A DNA stretch of 64,000 bases from assembly GCF_000829415.1 (NCBI RefSeq), contig NZ_AP014637.1, forward strand, positions 5,969,001 to 6,033,000. The letters are read 5' to 3'. The position numbers and the translations under genes are program-made. This DNA comes from Pseudomonas sp. StFLB209. Lineage in GTDB: Bacteria; Pseudomonadota; Gammaproteobacteria; Pseudomonadales; Pseudomonadaceae. This document shows, piece after piece, positions 34,179 to 41,687 of the stretch; the first letter of the stretch is position 1; each line of letters begins with the position of its first letter. The notes beneath the pieces are model-generated. The model was not told the origin of the DNA and did no database searches. It saw only the letters and a list, made by a program, of their open reading frames with translations.

Positions 34179-34472
34179 ATGATCGACATCTCCCAACTGG
34201 TGGTATCGATCGACACCCAGCGCAACGGCGAGGCGGTGCTGATAAGCCCGCTGCTGCAAAGCCCTGCGCCGCTGACCCTGCAATACCGCCTGAGCGTTCG
34301 CCAGACCAGCAGCAACGGCACCTCAAGCATCAGCCAGAGCGGCGACCTGCACAGCGGCGTGGCCTCTTCAGTCGTGCAAATCAGCCTGCCTTCAGGCGCG
34401 ACATGCCAGATCCATCTGCAAGTTCTGCAGGACAATCAGGTGCTCAAACAACTCGAACGCGATTGCGAATAA
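34179..34472 (+). CDS. CsgC/CsgH-like curli accessory protein without a signal peptide
   Basis: 97 residues from the ATG at 34179 (GGTGA upstream); another ATG at 34167 overlaps the csgB stop. The sequence suggests a small immunoglobulin-like beta sandwich (LVVSIDTQRNGEAVLISPLL, LQYRLSVRQTSSNGTSSISQ, VQISLPSGATCQIHLQVLQD) as in CsgC/CsgH, periplasmic inhibitors of premature curlin assembly. Two Cys are present but not as CxC. No hydrophobic leader is seen from either start, which is odd for a periplasmic factor; it may act in the cytoplasm or be misassigned. Position at the end of the curli cluster supports the call. Confidence 0.6.
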   Translation: MIDISQLVVSIDTQRNGEAVLISPLLQSPAPLTLQYRLSVRQTSSNGTSSISQSGDLHSGVASSVVQISLPSGATCQIHLQVLQDNQVLKQLERDCE

Positions 34473-34533
34473 CCCATATCCGGCTGCGAATCAGTATGCT
34501 TGTCGCCAACATCACTGATCGACAGAGGGACCT

Positions 34534-34929
34534 ATGTCGCTGCCACGCTCGCTGCTGCTTCTCACCGCCTTGATCCTGCCTGCACTGCCTGTCCAGGCCA
34601 AAGAACCGCAATACAGCGTCACCTATGACCGCTGCATGGACACCTCCGGCGGCGTTACGGTGGAAATGCTCGACTGCAACGCAGCCGAGCTCAAACGCCA
34701 CGACGCCCGCCTCAACGCCCAGTACAAAGCCGCCCTGGCTGCCCACGGCGAAACCCAGCAAGCGCTGCTGCGCGAGGCCCAGCGCCAGTGGATCAAGTAC
34801 CGCGATGCCAACTGCAGCTTCTATGCCCAGCTCACCGGCGGCACCATGGACCGCCTCAACAGCAGCAGTTGCGTACTCGAAGCCACCGCGCGGCGGGCTG
34901 ATGAGCTGGAAGGACTGGCGGGTATGTGA
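34534..34929 (+). CDS. Secreted LprI/DUF1311-family protein
   Basis: 131 residues with signal peptide MSLPRSLLLLTALILPALPV, cleaved near VQAKE. The mature part has the LprI pattern: YDRCMDTSGGVTVEMLDCNA, AELKRHDARLNAQYKAALAA, REAQRQWIKYRDANCSFYAQ and a last Cys in SSSCVLEATA. Some family members inhibit lysozyme or bind the envelope; the function here is open. AGAGGGACCT gives the ribosome-binding site. It is not clearly part of the curli operon. Confidence 0.8.
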   Translation: MSLPRSLLLLTALILPALPVQAKEPQYSVTYDRCMDTSGGVTVEMLDCNAAELKRHDARLNAQYKAALAAHGETQQALLREAQRQWIKYRDANCSFYAQLTGGTMDRLNSSSCVLEATARRADELEGLAGM

Positions 34930-34934
34930 GCGTC

Positions 34935-35078
34935 ATGAACCTGCTCGACCACTACCTGCCCGGCTACCAGTTTCAGGAAATACGCCAGACGAGTGCCACG
35001 CCCGAGCAACCGGCCTACGCCGACAGAGCGACGATGGCCTGGAAACCATGGCTGACGGTGCAGTATTCAACAGGATGA
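34935..35078 (+). pseudogene. Short frame, possible truncated relic
   Basis: 47 codons starting MNLLDHYLPGYQFQEI, six bases after the LprI-like gene. The opening resembles N-termini of DUF2867-type proteins, but the frame stops at 35078 inside the start region of the GFA gene. It may be the remnant of a deleted gene or only spacer; low confidence. Confidence 0.3.
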
Positions 35079-35083
35079 AACAC

Positions 35084-35440
35084 ATGGCCCAGACCTTTAC
35101 CGGCGGCTGCCTGTGTGGTGCGATCCGCTTCGAAGCCCACGGCGCCGCTGGCAACCCGCACAACTGCTCATGCCGGTTCTGCCAGCGCCACACCGGCAGC
35201 CTGAGCGCACCCTGGGTGGAATACCCCAGCGACCAGATACGCTGGACCGGCCCCGGCGGTGCACCGGCCACCTGGCGTTCCAGCGACTATTCGAGCCGGG
35301 CCTTCTGCGCCACCTGCGGCAGCTCACTCGGTGCGATAGACGATGCGCCGACAGTCGCCCTGCTGATCGGCTGCTTCGACGACCCACGTAACCTGGACTT
35401 CAAGCCGGAGTATCACTCGTTTGAAGACCGGCTTGTTTGA
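35084..35440 (+). CDS. GFA/CENP-V-like zinc protein
   Basis: 118 residues from the ATG at 35084 (AGGA 8 nt upstream). The family's zinc cysteines are GGCLCGAIRFEA, NCSCRFCQRHTG and FCATCGSSLG, so both structural and catalytic-type sites are present. The family is named after glutathione-dependent formaldehyde-activating enzyme, but most members are uncharacterised and that activity has been disputed. It is cytoplasmic. No linked formaldehyde genes are present. Confidence 0.8.
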   Translation: MAQTFTGGCLCGAIRFEAHGAAGNPHNCSCRFCQRHTGSLSAPWVEYPSDQIRWTGPGGAPATWRSSDYSSRAFCATCGSSLGAIDDAPTVALLIGCFDDPRNLDFKPEYHSFEDRLV

Positions 35441-35453
35441 GCGTACGTACGAA

Positions 35454-35519
35454 TAGCCAAAGGCTTACACGCGCCAGAGAACAATTGCCATTTGCGCACC
35501 CCGGCGACAAGCCTATATT
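35454..35519 (+). promoter_or_regulatory. Promoter of RsmX-like sRNA copy 1 with GacA-like upstream site
   Basis: TAGCCAAAGGCTTACA (35454-35469) contains CTTACA, one half of the TGTAAG-N6-CTTACA element bound by GacA. TTGCGC and TATATT (35514-35519) are the likely -35 and -10, 16 bp apart. The same arrangement precedes the other two copies. Confidence 0.6.
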
Positions 35520-35524
35520 CAGAT

Positions 35525-35645
35525 CCAACCACTGGTGAACAGGATGCTCACCAGGATCAGGGACGATCGACCGTGAAGGGATACTGCCGACAGGGAGTTG
35601 GAATGGTCTGGGACAAAAAACCCGCTTCGGCGGGTTTTGTTTTTT
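35525..35645 (+). ncRNA. RsmX-like GGA-rich small RNA, copy 1
   Basis: About 120 nt. It has seven GGA motifs, two displayed in hairpin loops: CTGGTGA-acAGGAtgc-TCACCAG, then GATC-AGGGAC-GATC. It ends in a rho-independent terminator (CCCGC-TTCG-GCGGG then TTTTGTTTTTT, to 35645). This is the design of RsmX/Y/Z RNAs that sequester the RsmA/CsrA repressor under GacS/GacA control. The sequence is nearly the same as copies 2 and 3. The 5' end is estimated from the TATATT box. Confidence 0.8.
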
Positions 35646-35898
35646 CTGCGGTATTGCAACGGCTCGTTATACCTCAAAATCCTTATGTACCTTTTTCAGT
35701 ACGTCTAACGAAAAGGGCAGATTTGCATTCCCAAAGGGTGTTGCTTAAAATCGACCACGACTACGCAGACAGCAGAAAATTTGTCGGCGGAGCTGCGAAG
35801 ACCTGGCTAGCCAAGGTCATATGAAGGGAAATCCTGGGCGTATGGGTTGTTCTGCTTAAATGCAGGAGACTCGCCTTCGAAGCCGTCCTTCCTCGTAG

Positions 35899-36414
35899 TC
35901 ACCTGATTTTCCGGATCTTGGCCTCAGTCGCGTGATACGCAGTGACTGGGGCCAAGTACCTTCTGACCCCATCCTCGCACACCTTCACAACAGCCAGAGC
36001 GTAGTAGCTACCTCGGCCTATACTGACCTTTCTGCCCGTATTGAAGAGAATGCCTTGTGCATGCTTTGGCTTATTCAGGCCCACCTGGCTATAGGCACAG
36101 TACGCGTTGACCAGGATCTGCAAAGCCTCCTCCGACGTACAGTGATCTTTGGTTTCGCGAGCGTCCAAGGGGTGAGCAATAGCCTGGAGGTCCATGAGAA
36201 TTCCCCTTTGATTTGGCTCAGGCCAACCCTTTTCCCGGCAAATCCGCTTGATCCGGTCAAACTGTTTGGGGGTCAACAGATAGGTGAATTCGGGGGCATG
36301 CTGTACCTGATTCAGGTCGACTCCGGCCTCACGCATATTGATGACTGCATTCATCAGCTCACGAAAGGCATCTGCCAGGCTGTCGTCTCCCAGCTGCACG
36401 GCAGTTTTCTTCAT
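35899..36414 (-). CDS. Hypothetical protein, possibly BECR-fold related
   Basis: 171 residues from the inner ATG at 36414 (MKKTAVQLGDDSLADAFREL); the frame extends to 36453. Not a family I can name. The N-terminal half is helical (LMNAVINMREAGVDLNQVQH, LLTPKQFDRIKRICREKGWP). The C-terminal half (ILFNTGRKVSIGRGSYYALA, YLAPVTAYHATEAKIRKIR) recalls phage-associated nuclease-like domains of the BECR fold, but no catalytic residue can be asserted. It sits alone between two RsmX-like genes, on the opposite strand to them. Confidence 0.55.
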   Translation of the reverse strand: MKKTAVQLGDDSLADAFRELMNAVINMREAGVDLNQVQHAPEFTYLLTPKQFDRIKRICREKGWPEPNQRGILMDLQAIAHPLDARETKDHCTSEEALQILVNAYCAYSQVGLNKPKHAQGILFNTGRKVSIGRGSYYALAVVKVCEDGVRRYLAPVTAYHATEAKIRKIR

Positions 36415-36537
36415 CGTCGTATTTCCTTGGCGCTCAACGATCAAATCGTCCACAAAATGCCTTCATTCCCTTTGACCCATTCCAAAGCGGCAAGCTTTTC
36501 AACGTGGCACGGCCGCCAATGGTAGCCTCCAGGTACA

Positions 36538-36606
36538 AATAGCCAAAGGCTTACACGCGCCAGAGAACAATTGCCATTTGCCCGCCCCCGGCGACAGGCC
36601 TATATT
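36538..36606 (+). promoter_or_regulatory. Promoter of RsmX-like sRNA copy 2
   Basis: The GacA-like half-site CTTACA lies in AAATAGCCAAAGGCTTACA, beginning at 36538. TTGCCC, a 17-bp spacer and TATATT (36601-36606) form the core promoter. Confidence 0.6.
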
Positions 36607-36612
36607 TACATC

Positions 36613-36732
36613 CAACCACTGGTGAACAGGATGCTCACCAGGATCAAGGACGATCGACCGTGAAGGGATACTGCCGACAGGGAGTTGGAATGGTCTGGGA
36701 CAAAAAACCCGCTGCGGCGGGTTTTGTTTTTT
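36613..36732 (+). ncRNA. RsmX-like GGA-rich small RNA, copy 2
   Basis: About 120 nt, differing from copy 1 at only a few positions (AAGGAC for AGGGAC in the second loop, CTGCGG for CTTCGG in the terminator). All seven GGA motifs and both loop-displayed motifs are kept. The terminator is followed by TTTTGTTTTTTC. It faces the 3' end of relE. Confidence 0.8.
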
Positions 36733-36740
36733 CTGCGCTT

Positions 36741-37031
36741 TCAGTTTTTCAAGCGTTCAGCCGCCTTGGTATAAACCTGGCTACGTTCACGCTTGTCTAC
36801 TGCCACCACGAACACGACCACTTCATGGTCAATAACCTGGTAGACCAAGCGATATCCGCTGCTGCGTAATTTAATCTTGTAGCAGTCTGCAAACCCCTGC
36901 AGTCGGTTGGCGTCAACACGTGGATTGACCAGCACTGCAGCGAGCTTCTTTTTGAGTTGCTGGCGAATGGTATCGCCAAGCTTGTGCCACTCCTTCAACG
37001 CCCTCGCATCAAACTCAAGACTAAAGGTCAT
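36741..37031 (-). CDS. relE: RelE-family mRNA interferase toxin
   Basis: 96 residues: MTFSLEFDARALKEWHKLGD, the lysine-rich helix RQQLKKKLAAVL, DCYKIKLRSSGYRLVYQVID and VVFVVAVDKRERSQVY. This is the canonical RelE order, with the catalytic Arg/Lys residues and the C-terminal aromatic. It cleaves mRNA on the ribosome in known systems. Its start overlaps the relB stop by 11 bp. The 3' end abuts the terminator of RsmX-like copy 2. Confidence 0.9.
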   Translation of the reverse strand: MTFSLEFDARALKEWHKLGDTIRQQLKKKLAAVLVNPRVDANRLQGFADCYKIKLRSSGYRLVYQVIDHEVVVFVVAVDKRERSQVYTKAAERLKN

Positions 37032-37260
37032 CCAGTGAAACCTTTACTCGCTGAGGTTCAGCAAGCCGCTCACGCAGTGTTGTCAGTAGCGCTTCATCCT
37101 CTTCGGTAACCAAAACCGGCCTGAAAGGTAACTGCCCCCGTTCTGCCACATATTGCAGCGCCTGACGCATCAGTTCGGAGGGGGTAACGCCAAGCCTCTC
37201 CAGCTCCCGGTAAGCCCGCAGTTTCAGATCATCGTCGATACGGATGTTGATGGACGCCAT
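37021..37260 (-). CDS. relB: RelB-family antitoxin
   Basis: 79 residues. The N-terminal ribbon-helix-helix MASINIRIDDDLKLRAYREL and GVTPSELMRQALQYVAERGQ gives operator binding. The C-terminal VTEEDEALLTTLRERLAEPQ binds the toxin. Start at the ATG at 37260 with GAGGG 7 nt upstream; a much longer frame upstream has no such support. It forms a module with relE and lies between RsmX-like copies 2 and 3. Confidence 0.9.
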   Translation of the reverse strand: MASINIRIDDDLKLRAYRELERLGVTPSELMRQALQYVAERGQLPFRPVLVTEEDEALLTTLRERLAEPQRVKVSLDDL

Positions 37261-37377
37261 GACCAACCCTCGATGTAATGACATTTGTGCATACACTGAA
37301 CCAGATTTCTGTTTCAAGCAAGCCCCTTTGGCGATGTACGGACCTGTCCAGTCATGGTGCACAGATCCTTTCAGCAA

Positions 37378-37443
37378 TAGCCAAAGGCTTACACGCAGCA
37401 GAGAACAATTGCCATTTGCTGCCCCCGGCGACAGGCCTATATT
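37378..37443 (+). promoter_or_regulatory. Promoter of RsmX-like sRNA copy 3
   Basis: TAGCCAAAGGCTTACA (37378-37393) followed by TTGCTG and TATATT (37438-37443), with 16-bp spacing. The upstream half-site and the core promoter match those of copies 1 and 2. Confidence 0.6.
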
Positions 37444-37449
37444 TACATC

Positions 37450-37566
37450 CAACCACTGGTGAACAGGATGCTCACCAGGATCAAGGACGATCGACCGTGA
37501 AGGGATACTGCCGACAGGGAGTTGGAATGGTCTGGGACAAAAAACCCGCTGCGGCGGGTTTTTTAT
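37450..37566 (+). ncRNA. RsmX-like GGA-rich small RNA, copy 3
   Basis: About 117 nt, practically identical to copy 2 through the seven GGA motifs. The terminator (CCCGC-TGCG-GCGGG then TTTTTTATT) ends beside the 3' end of the SGNH gene at 37583. Copies 1, 2 and 3 together span 2.1 kb in the same orientation. Confidence 0.8.
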
Positions 37567-37582
37567 TGTCTGCTGAAAAGAC

Positions 37583-38878
37583 CTAGCGTTTACCGACCTG
37601 GCCCTTGAACCAGGCATACAACCCGGCTGCGCTCTGCCGATAGCCTTCGGCAGTCAGATGGACCAGGTCCGGGCGGGCCAGGTCGCGGGCTTGCCAGCGC
37701 TCGATGGCGCAGTTGCCGCCCATGAACGCCTGCCAGTCCCAGAACAACGCATTGACCTGAGCGGCGACCCGGCGCTGGATCTGGATCACCGGGCGCAGGT
37801 TGTTGGCCTGTTTGCTTTCGCAACGCGCCGCACGCTTGTTACGCACCGAGTCCGGGGCGCTGACCACCAGCAGCACCGTGCCGGGCAAGGCCTTGCGGAG
37901 CATCTGCAGCCGCTCGCGCAGGCGCTGCTCGTAGAGCGCCGGCTCCAGGCTGTCGTCGTAGGCTTCGTTGGTGCCATAGGCGAGGATCAGCAAGTCCGGG
38001 CGCAGTTGTTTGAGGGTGTCGAGCCAGCCGGCCTGCCACTTGTCGACCACATCGAAGGTCGCACCATTGATGCCCAGCGCCGAATACAGCACGCCATTGT
38101 TGCGCTGCGACTGCAACAGCCAGCCGCCCACCGCCAGACCATTGCTGCTGGCAAAGTTCAGCTCGACAGGCAGGCGCACATTGCTGATCGGCTGGCTGAA
38201 ACGCCACTGGCCTTGAGTGACCGGCAATGCCCGGGCCTGGGTCGCGGTGTCTTTAGCCTGCAAAATGGTGCCGCGACTGGTCTGGTAGAGGGTCGACAGC
38301 GTATAGCGCTGTTCGCTCGGCTCACGGCTTTGCAGGGTCACGCCGGGACGGCTGGCGATCGGCAGCGACAGGTAGCCGCCCAGCGGAAATTGTGTGCTTT
38401 GCTGATTGCGCGCCGACACCAGGTCCCACTGACGTTTGCCGGTGTTGATGATCACCTGCTCGTAACGGGTGCCCGGGACCGGCGTGGCGGCGATAAAACC
38501 GATCCCGCCGTCGCCGTAGTCTTGCTGGAACAGCCGGCGCAGCTCGCCGCTGAACAAGTCGGCGGCCGTGTGTGAGTCGCCCAACTGGACGATATTGACC
38601 GGCTGACGCTGGGCGTTCTTGAGCTTGAGCGCCAGTTGGCTCAGGTTCGGGTCGACCCGGTTGGCCGGCAGCAAGGGTGTCCAGGCTTTGGTCACGATGC
38701 GCGTGGGCGGGCGCGGCGCTTCAGGCTGAACCGCAGCCGCACTCAGGGACAGGCCCGTCAGCAGCAGACAAAGGGCACGTCTAAAAACGACCTGCGTTGC
38801 CATCGCAGCGTTTTTAGAAGCACCCCAAAGGGCATGTTTGATCAACTCAACGCTCCGATAAACCAGGTTGGTGGACAT
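37583..38878 (-). CDS. SGNH-family esterase/acyltransferase-like exported protein
   Basis: 431 residues from the ATG at 38878. An inner ATG at 38803 would begin directly with a signal peptide (MATQVVFRRALCLLLTGLSL). The SGNH blocks are VNIVQLGDSHTAADLF (Ser nucleophile), LLILAYGTNEAYDD (Gly/Asn) and ARPDLVHLTAEGYRQS (Asp-His). FQQDYGDGGIGFIAATPVPG is typical of the subgroup near MBOAT acylation systems. It overlaps the DUF459-like gene upstream, so the two and the MBOAT gene form one operon. Likely role: moving acyl groups on or off an extracytoplasmic glycan, with cellulose or peptidoglycan as candidates. Confidence 0.75.
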   Translation of the reverse strand: MSTNLVYRSVELIKHALWGASKNAAMATQVVFRRALCLLLTGLSLSAAAVQPEAPRPPTRIVTKAWTPLLPANRVDPNLSQLALKLKNAQRQPVNIVQLGDSHTAADLFSGELRRLFQQDYGDGGIGFIAATPVPGTRYEQVIINTGKRQWDLVSARNQQSTQFPLGGYLSLPIASRPGVTLQSREPSEQRYTLSTLYQTSRGTILQAKDTATQARALPVTQGQWRFSQPISNVRLPVELNFASSNGLAVGGWLLQSQRNNGVLYSALGINGATFDVVDKWQAGWLDTLKQLRPDLLILAYGTNEAYDDSLEPALYEQRLRERLQMLRKALPGTVLLVVSAPDSVRNKRAARCESKQANNLRPVIQIQRRVAAQVNALFWDWQAFMGGNCAIERWQARDLARPDLVHLTAEGYRQSAAGLYAWFKGQVGKR

Positions 38879-39968
38879 CAATCAGGGTGAGCACCTTATT
38901 GGCGATCAGCCGCTGGCCCAATGGCGTGAAATGGATACCGTCGTCCCCACGAATCTTGCTCTTCTTGCCCGTCTCGTCGGTCATGTAGAACGAAAAATCA
39001 TCGGCGCCGTAACCGAATACATCGTTGGCCGACAGGTAGAACTGCTGGTACTGCTGCGCCTCACTGCGATACACCTCGCGCAGATACTGCATGGCCGTGG
39101 ACAGTCTGGGGGTGTTCATGTTCGGCGGGCCGACCCAGATGACCCGGGCATTGTATTGCCGGGCCTGTTCGAGAATCGATTGCACACGCTGACGATATAG
39201 CGCTTCCCAGGCTTCGCTCTTGAAACGCAGGAATGGCTTGCCACGACTTTCGGGCATGTCCCAGGGATCGTTGGGGCCGAGAAACACCACCAGCAGACGA
39301 ATGTTGCGGTGCGCCTCCAGGGTTTCATGCACGGTCTGCGGCCAGTTGAAGAAGCCTGGATACGCAAGCCCGGTGCTCTGTTTGCTCAGGTTGATGCTCT
39401 TGATGTTGAAGCGCTTGAGCAAGGTATTGGCCAGATGCGGCGCCACGCCTTGCATCAGCGAGTCGCCGACAAAGAACACCTCGTCGCCGGGCTCAAGGAT
39501 GACCTGCCGGGTATTGATTGAACGGGCAGGCACCGGCGCGACGGTCGATACTGCGGGCGCCGCAACAGGCGTCTGGGGTGCAGCAGGCGGCGGCAGTACA
39601 GGAACCTCGACCGGCGCAATATACACCGGTGCCTCGGCAGCACCGGCCATGACCGTCACCGCTGCCACCGTGGCGGGCAGTTGCACCACCGGCTCCGGCG
39701 GCACGCCGTCTGTACGCTTGCCAAGCTCGGCGACAAACGCATCGCGCCCCTGGCCCATGGCCCGCGTGATGTCCGCCCCCAGGCGCCACGCCGGGTTATC
39801 GCCCAGCCCGGGCAGTTCGCAACTGCGGTGGTACTTCTGCTGACAGTACAGACGCATCGAGTCCTGATTCAGCCAGCAGAGAATGATCATGGTCGTCAGC
39901 AGCATCAGCAGGGTCTTCAACGCAACCCGCAGACTGCTCCCAACAGTGGTGGACTCAGAAACTGGCAT
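38847..39968 (-). CDS. DUF459-type SGNH hydrolase, membrane anchored
   Basis: 373 residues from the ATG at 39968, overlapping the MBOAT stop by 14 bp. One N-terminal membrane helix (LLMLLTTMIILCWL) is followed by a Pro/Ala/Val-rich periplasmic linker (about 95-180). The catalytic domain then shows EVFFVGDSLMQGVAPHLANT (Ser), LLVVFLGPNDPWDM (Asn) and RGDDGIHFTPLGQRL (Asp-His). DUF459 proteins are usually encoded beside MBOAT O-acyltransferases. Here it is the likely periplasmic partner of the MBOAT protein at 39955. Confidence 0.8.
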   Translation of the reverse strand: MPVSESTTVGSSLRVALKTLLMLLTTMIILCWLNQDSMRLYCQQKYHRSCELPGLGDNPAWRLGADITRAMGQGRDAFVAELGKRTDGVPPEPVVQLPATVAAVTVMAGAAEAPVYIAPVEVPVLPPPAAPQTPVAAPAVSTVAPVPARSINTRQVILEPGDEVFFVGDSLMQGVAPHLANTLLKRFNIKSINLSKQSTGLAYPGFFNWPQTVHETLEAHRNIRLLVVFLGPNDPWDMPESRGKPFLRFKSEAWEALYRQRVQSILEQARQYNARVIWVGPPNMNTPRLSTAMQYLREVYRSEAQQYQQFYLSANDVFGYGADDFSFYMTDETGKKSKIRGDDGIHFTPLGQRLIANKVLTLIDVHQPGLSER

Positions 39969-41358
39969 AAATGAAACCCGGCACGCCCGCAGGCGAGGCA
40001 AAGATGACCACGGAAATGAACAGCCCCAGCACCACCGGATACACCACCGCCGGCATCCGCTCGCCCGCCGCCAGCAGCTCACGCACGACACTCACCCAGG
40101 CCGGATACAACACCAGCACCGCCAGGCACGCCAACACCTTGAGCCCCGCATCACTGCTAAGGCCGTGCAATGACAGACCGGCCAGACCGTTGAGCAGTTC
40201 GCTGGCGTCTTCCAGCGTCGCACTGCGAAAGAAGATCCACGCCAACGCCACGTAATGGAAGGTCAGCAAACGTGCCAACAGACGTCCGCCCGGCCAACTG
40301 GCCTGCTCAGGCACCCAGTGCGACCACAATTTATAGATCGCCAGACCAATACCGTGCAGCGCGCCCCAGACGATGAAGTTGACGCTGGCGCCGTGCCAAA
40401 GACCGGAGATCAGCATGGCGATCATCATGTACAACATACCCAGCCACAGGCCATGCCGGTTGCCGCCCAGCGGGATATAGATGTAGTCGCGGATAAAGCG
40501 CGACAGGCTGATGTGCCAGCGGCCCCAGAACTCCTTGAGGTTATGCGCCAGGTACGGGTCGTTGAAGTTGTCCGGCAAGCGAAAGCCCAGCAACAGCGCG
40601 ATGCCGGTCACCAGGTTGGTGTAGCCGCTGAAGTTGAAGTAGATCTGCAGCGAGTAACCGTAGACCGCCAGCAGGATCTGCTCCGGCGAACCCGCCGAGG
40701 GGGTGTCGAAAATCGGGTCGACCCACTCGTTGGCCAGCCAGGAGCTGAGCAAAAACAGCTTGACCGCCGCCAGACCGATCAAACCCAGCGCGCGCTGCGG
40801 CTCAAGCACCTGACGCAGGCCGTCGGGACGAATCTGTGGCAGAAAATGCAAGGCTCGGTTCACCGGGCCGGCAATCAGGCTCGGAAAGAACGCCAGGTAC
40901 AGGGCCAGATCCGGCAGCCCCGCCGGCTTGAGCTCGCCCCGGTTGATCGACACCAGATAACTGACCGAATGGAACACATAGAACGACAGCCCTACCGGCA
41001 GCAGCACCTGAAACACCGGCAACGCCAGGTTCAGACCCAATGACTGCCCGGCCGCCTGCACGGTCGTGGCCAGCAAGTCCTGATACTTGAAGCAGTAGAA
41101 ACAGCCAAACACCACCGTGAGTATCAGCAGCCGTATGAACCAGCGCCCGGGCCATCGCGCGCTCAGATGCCCCAGGCCATATACCACCGCGGTGTAGCCC
41201 AGCAGCACATAGAGAAAGCTCAGGCCAAACGAGGCGAGGATGCCGTAACTGGCCGCCAGCAACAGCAGGTTCTGCAAGCGCGTGCTGGCGCACAGGCCCC
41301 AGTAGAGGATGAAAAAAGGCAGGAAACAGAGACCGAATTCGATCGAGAAATAGCTCAT
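39955..41358 (-). CDS. MBOAT-family membrane O-acyltransferase (second copy, outside wssH)
   Basis: 467 residues with many membrane helices, opening MSYFSIEFGLCFLPFFILYW. MBOAT signatures: LPVGLSFYVFHSVSYLVSIN, YGYSLQIYFNFSGYTNLVTG, FWGRWHISLSRFIRDYIYIP and the catalytic His in MLISGLWHGASVNFIVWGAL. It resembles AlgI/WssH, which pass acetyl groups across the inner membrane. Together with the two SGNH genes downstream it makes a second three-gene acylation cassette after the wss operon. A 329-bp gap with a long inverted repeat separates it from wssI. Confidence 0.88.
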   Translation of the reverse strand: MSYFSIEFGLCFLPFFILYWGLCASTRLQNLLLLAASYGILASFGLSFLYVLLGYTAVVYGLGHLSARWPGRWFIRLLILTVVFGCFYCFKYQDLLATTVQAAGQSLGLNLALPVFQVLLPVGLSFYVFHSVSYLVSINRGELKPAGLPDLALYLAFFPSLIAGPVNRALHFLPQIRPDGLRQVLEPQRALGLIGLAAVKLFLLSSWLANEWVDPIFDTPSAGSPEQILLAVYGYSLQIYFNFSGYTNLVTGIALLLGFRLPDNFNDPYLAHNLKEFWGRWHISLSRFIRDYIYIPLGGNRHGLWLGMLYMMIAMLISGLWHGASVNFIVWGALHGIGLAIYKLWSHWVPEQASWPGGRLLARLLTFHYVALAWIFFRSATLEDASELLNGLAGLSLHGLSSDAGLKVLACLAVLVLYPAWVSVVRELLAAGERMPAVVYPVVLGLFISVVIFASPAGVPGFIYASF

Positions 41359-41687
41359 GCGCGTAGTCCGTTACGTCCGATTTCAGCGGGCTGGGCGAAG
41401 CGGCGCGATTATGTCAGAGCGTAGGGATCTGTAACAGGATGTATGAAGAACGCAGCCTGAAAGATAGAGCGCAGTTGAAGCTGGAGCGCTAACTCATAGG
41501 TTGTACAGCCGCTTGAAATGTCGGTTCTTGTACAGGGGGGGGGTAGCTCATATTGGCAAGATAAGAACACGTCTTGAGAGAAGCGATCACCGGCATGTTC
41601 ACCGGATTTAGATTTATAGCTATCTAGATAGATAGCAATATATCTAGTTAGCTATAAATATAGGTAGCAGGCCTACAGCCCCCGTTA
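41359..41687. other. Intergenic region between wssI and the second MBOAT gene
   Basis: 329 bp. It holds a run of nine G (41535-41543), a TAGATAGATAG stretch and the 18-bp inverted repeat listed separately. The MBOAT promoter should be here. No gene is seen. Confidence 0.6.
41613..41658 (-). repeat. 18-bp AT-rich inverted repeat downstream of wssI
   Basis: TTTATAGCTATCTAGATA (41613-41630) and its near-perfect complement TATCTAGTTAGCTATAAA (41641-41658) pair at 17 of 18 positions around a 10-nt loop. The hairpin lies 30 bp after the wssI stop. It may end wss transcription, but is too AT-rich for a classic terminator. Confidence 0.7.

Noticed and set aside
35525..35645. CrcZ/CrcY-type Hfq-binding sRNA
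   Set aside because: These lack the A-rich AANAANAA motifs; GGA motifs in loops point to the RsmX class.
35525..37566. Three repeats considered as IS ends or integron-type attC sites
   Set aside because: No transposase or integrase is linked. Each repeat contains promoter, GGA hairpins and terminator in order, which fits an sRNA gene better.
37021..37617. Long version of RelB (198 codons)
   Set aside because: The upstream part reads antisense through the third sRNA gene; a proper start with GAGGG exists at 37260.
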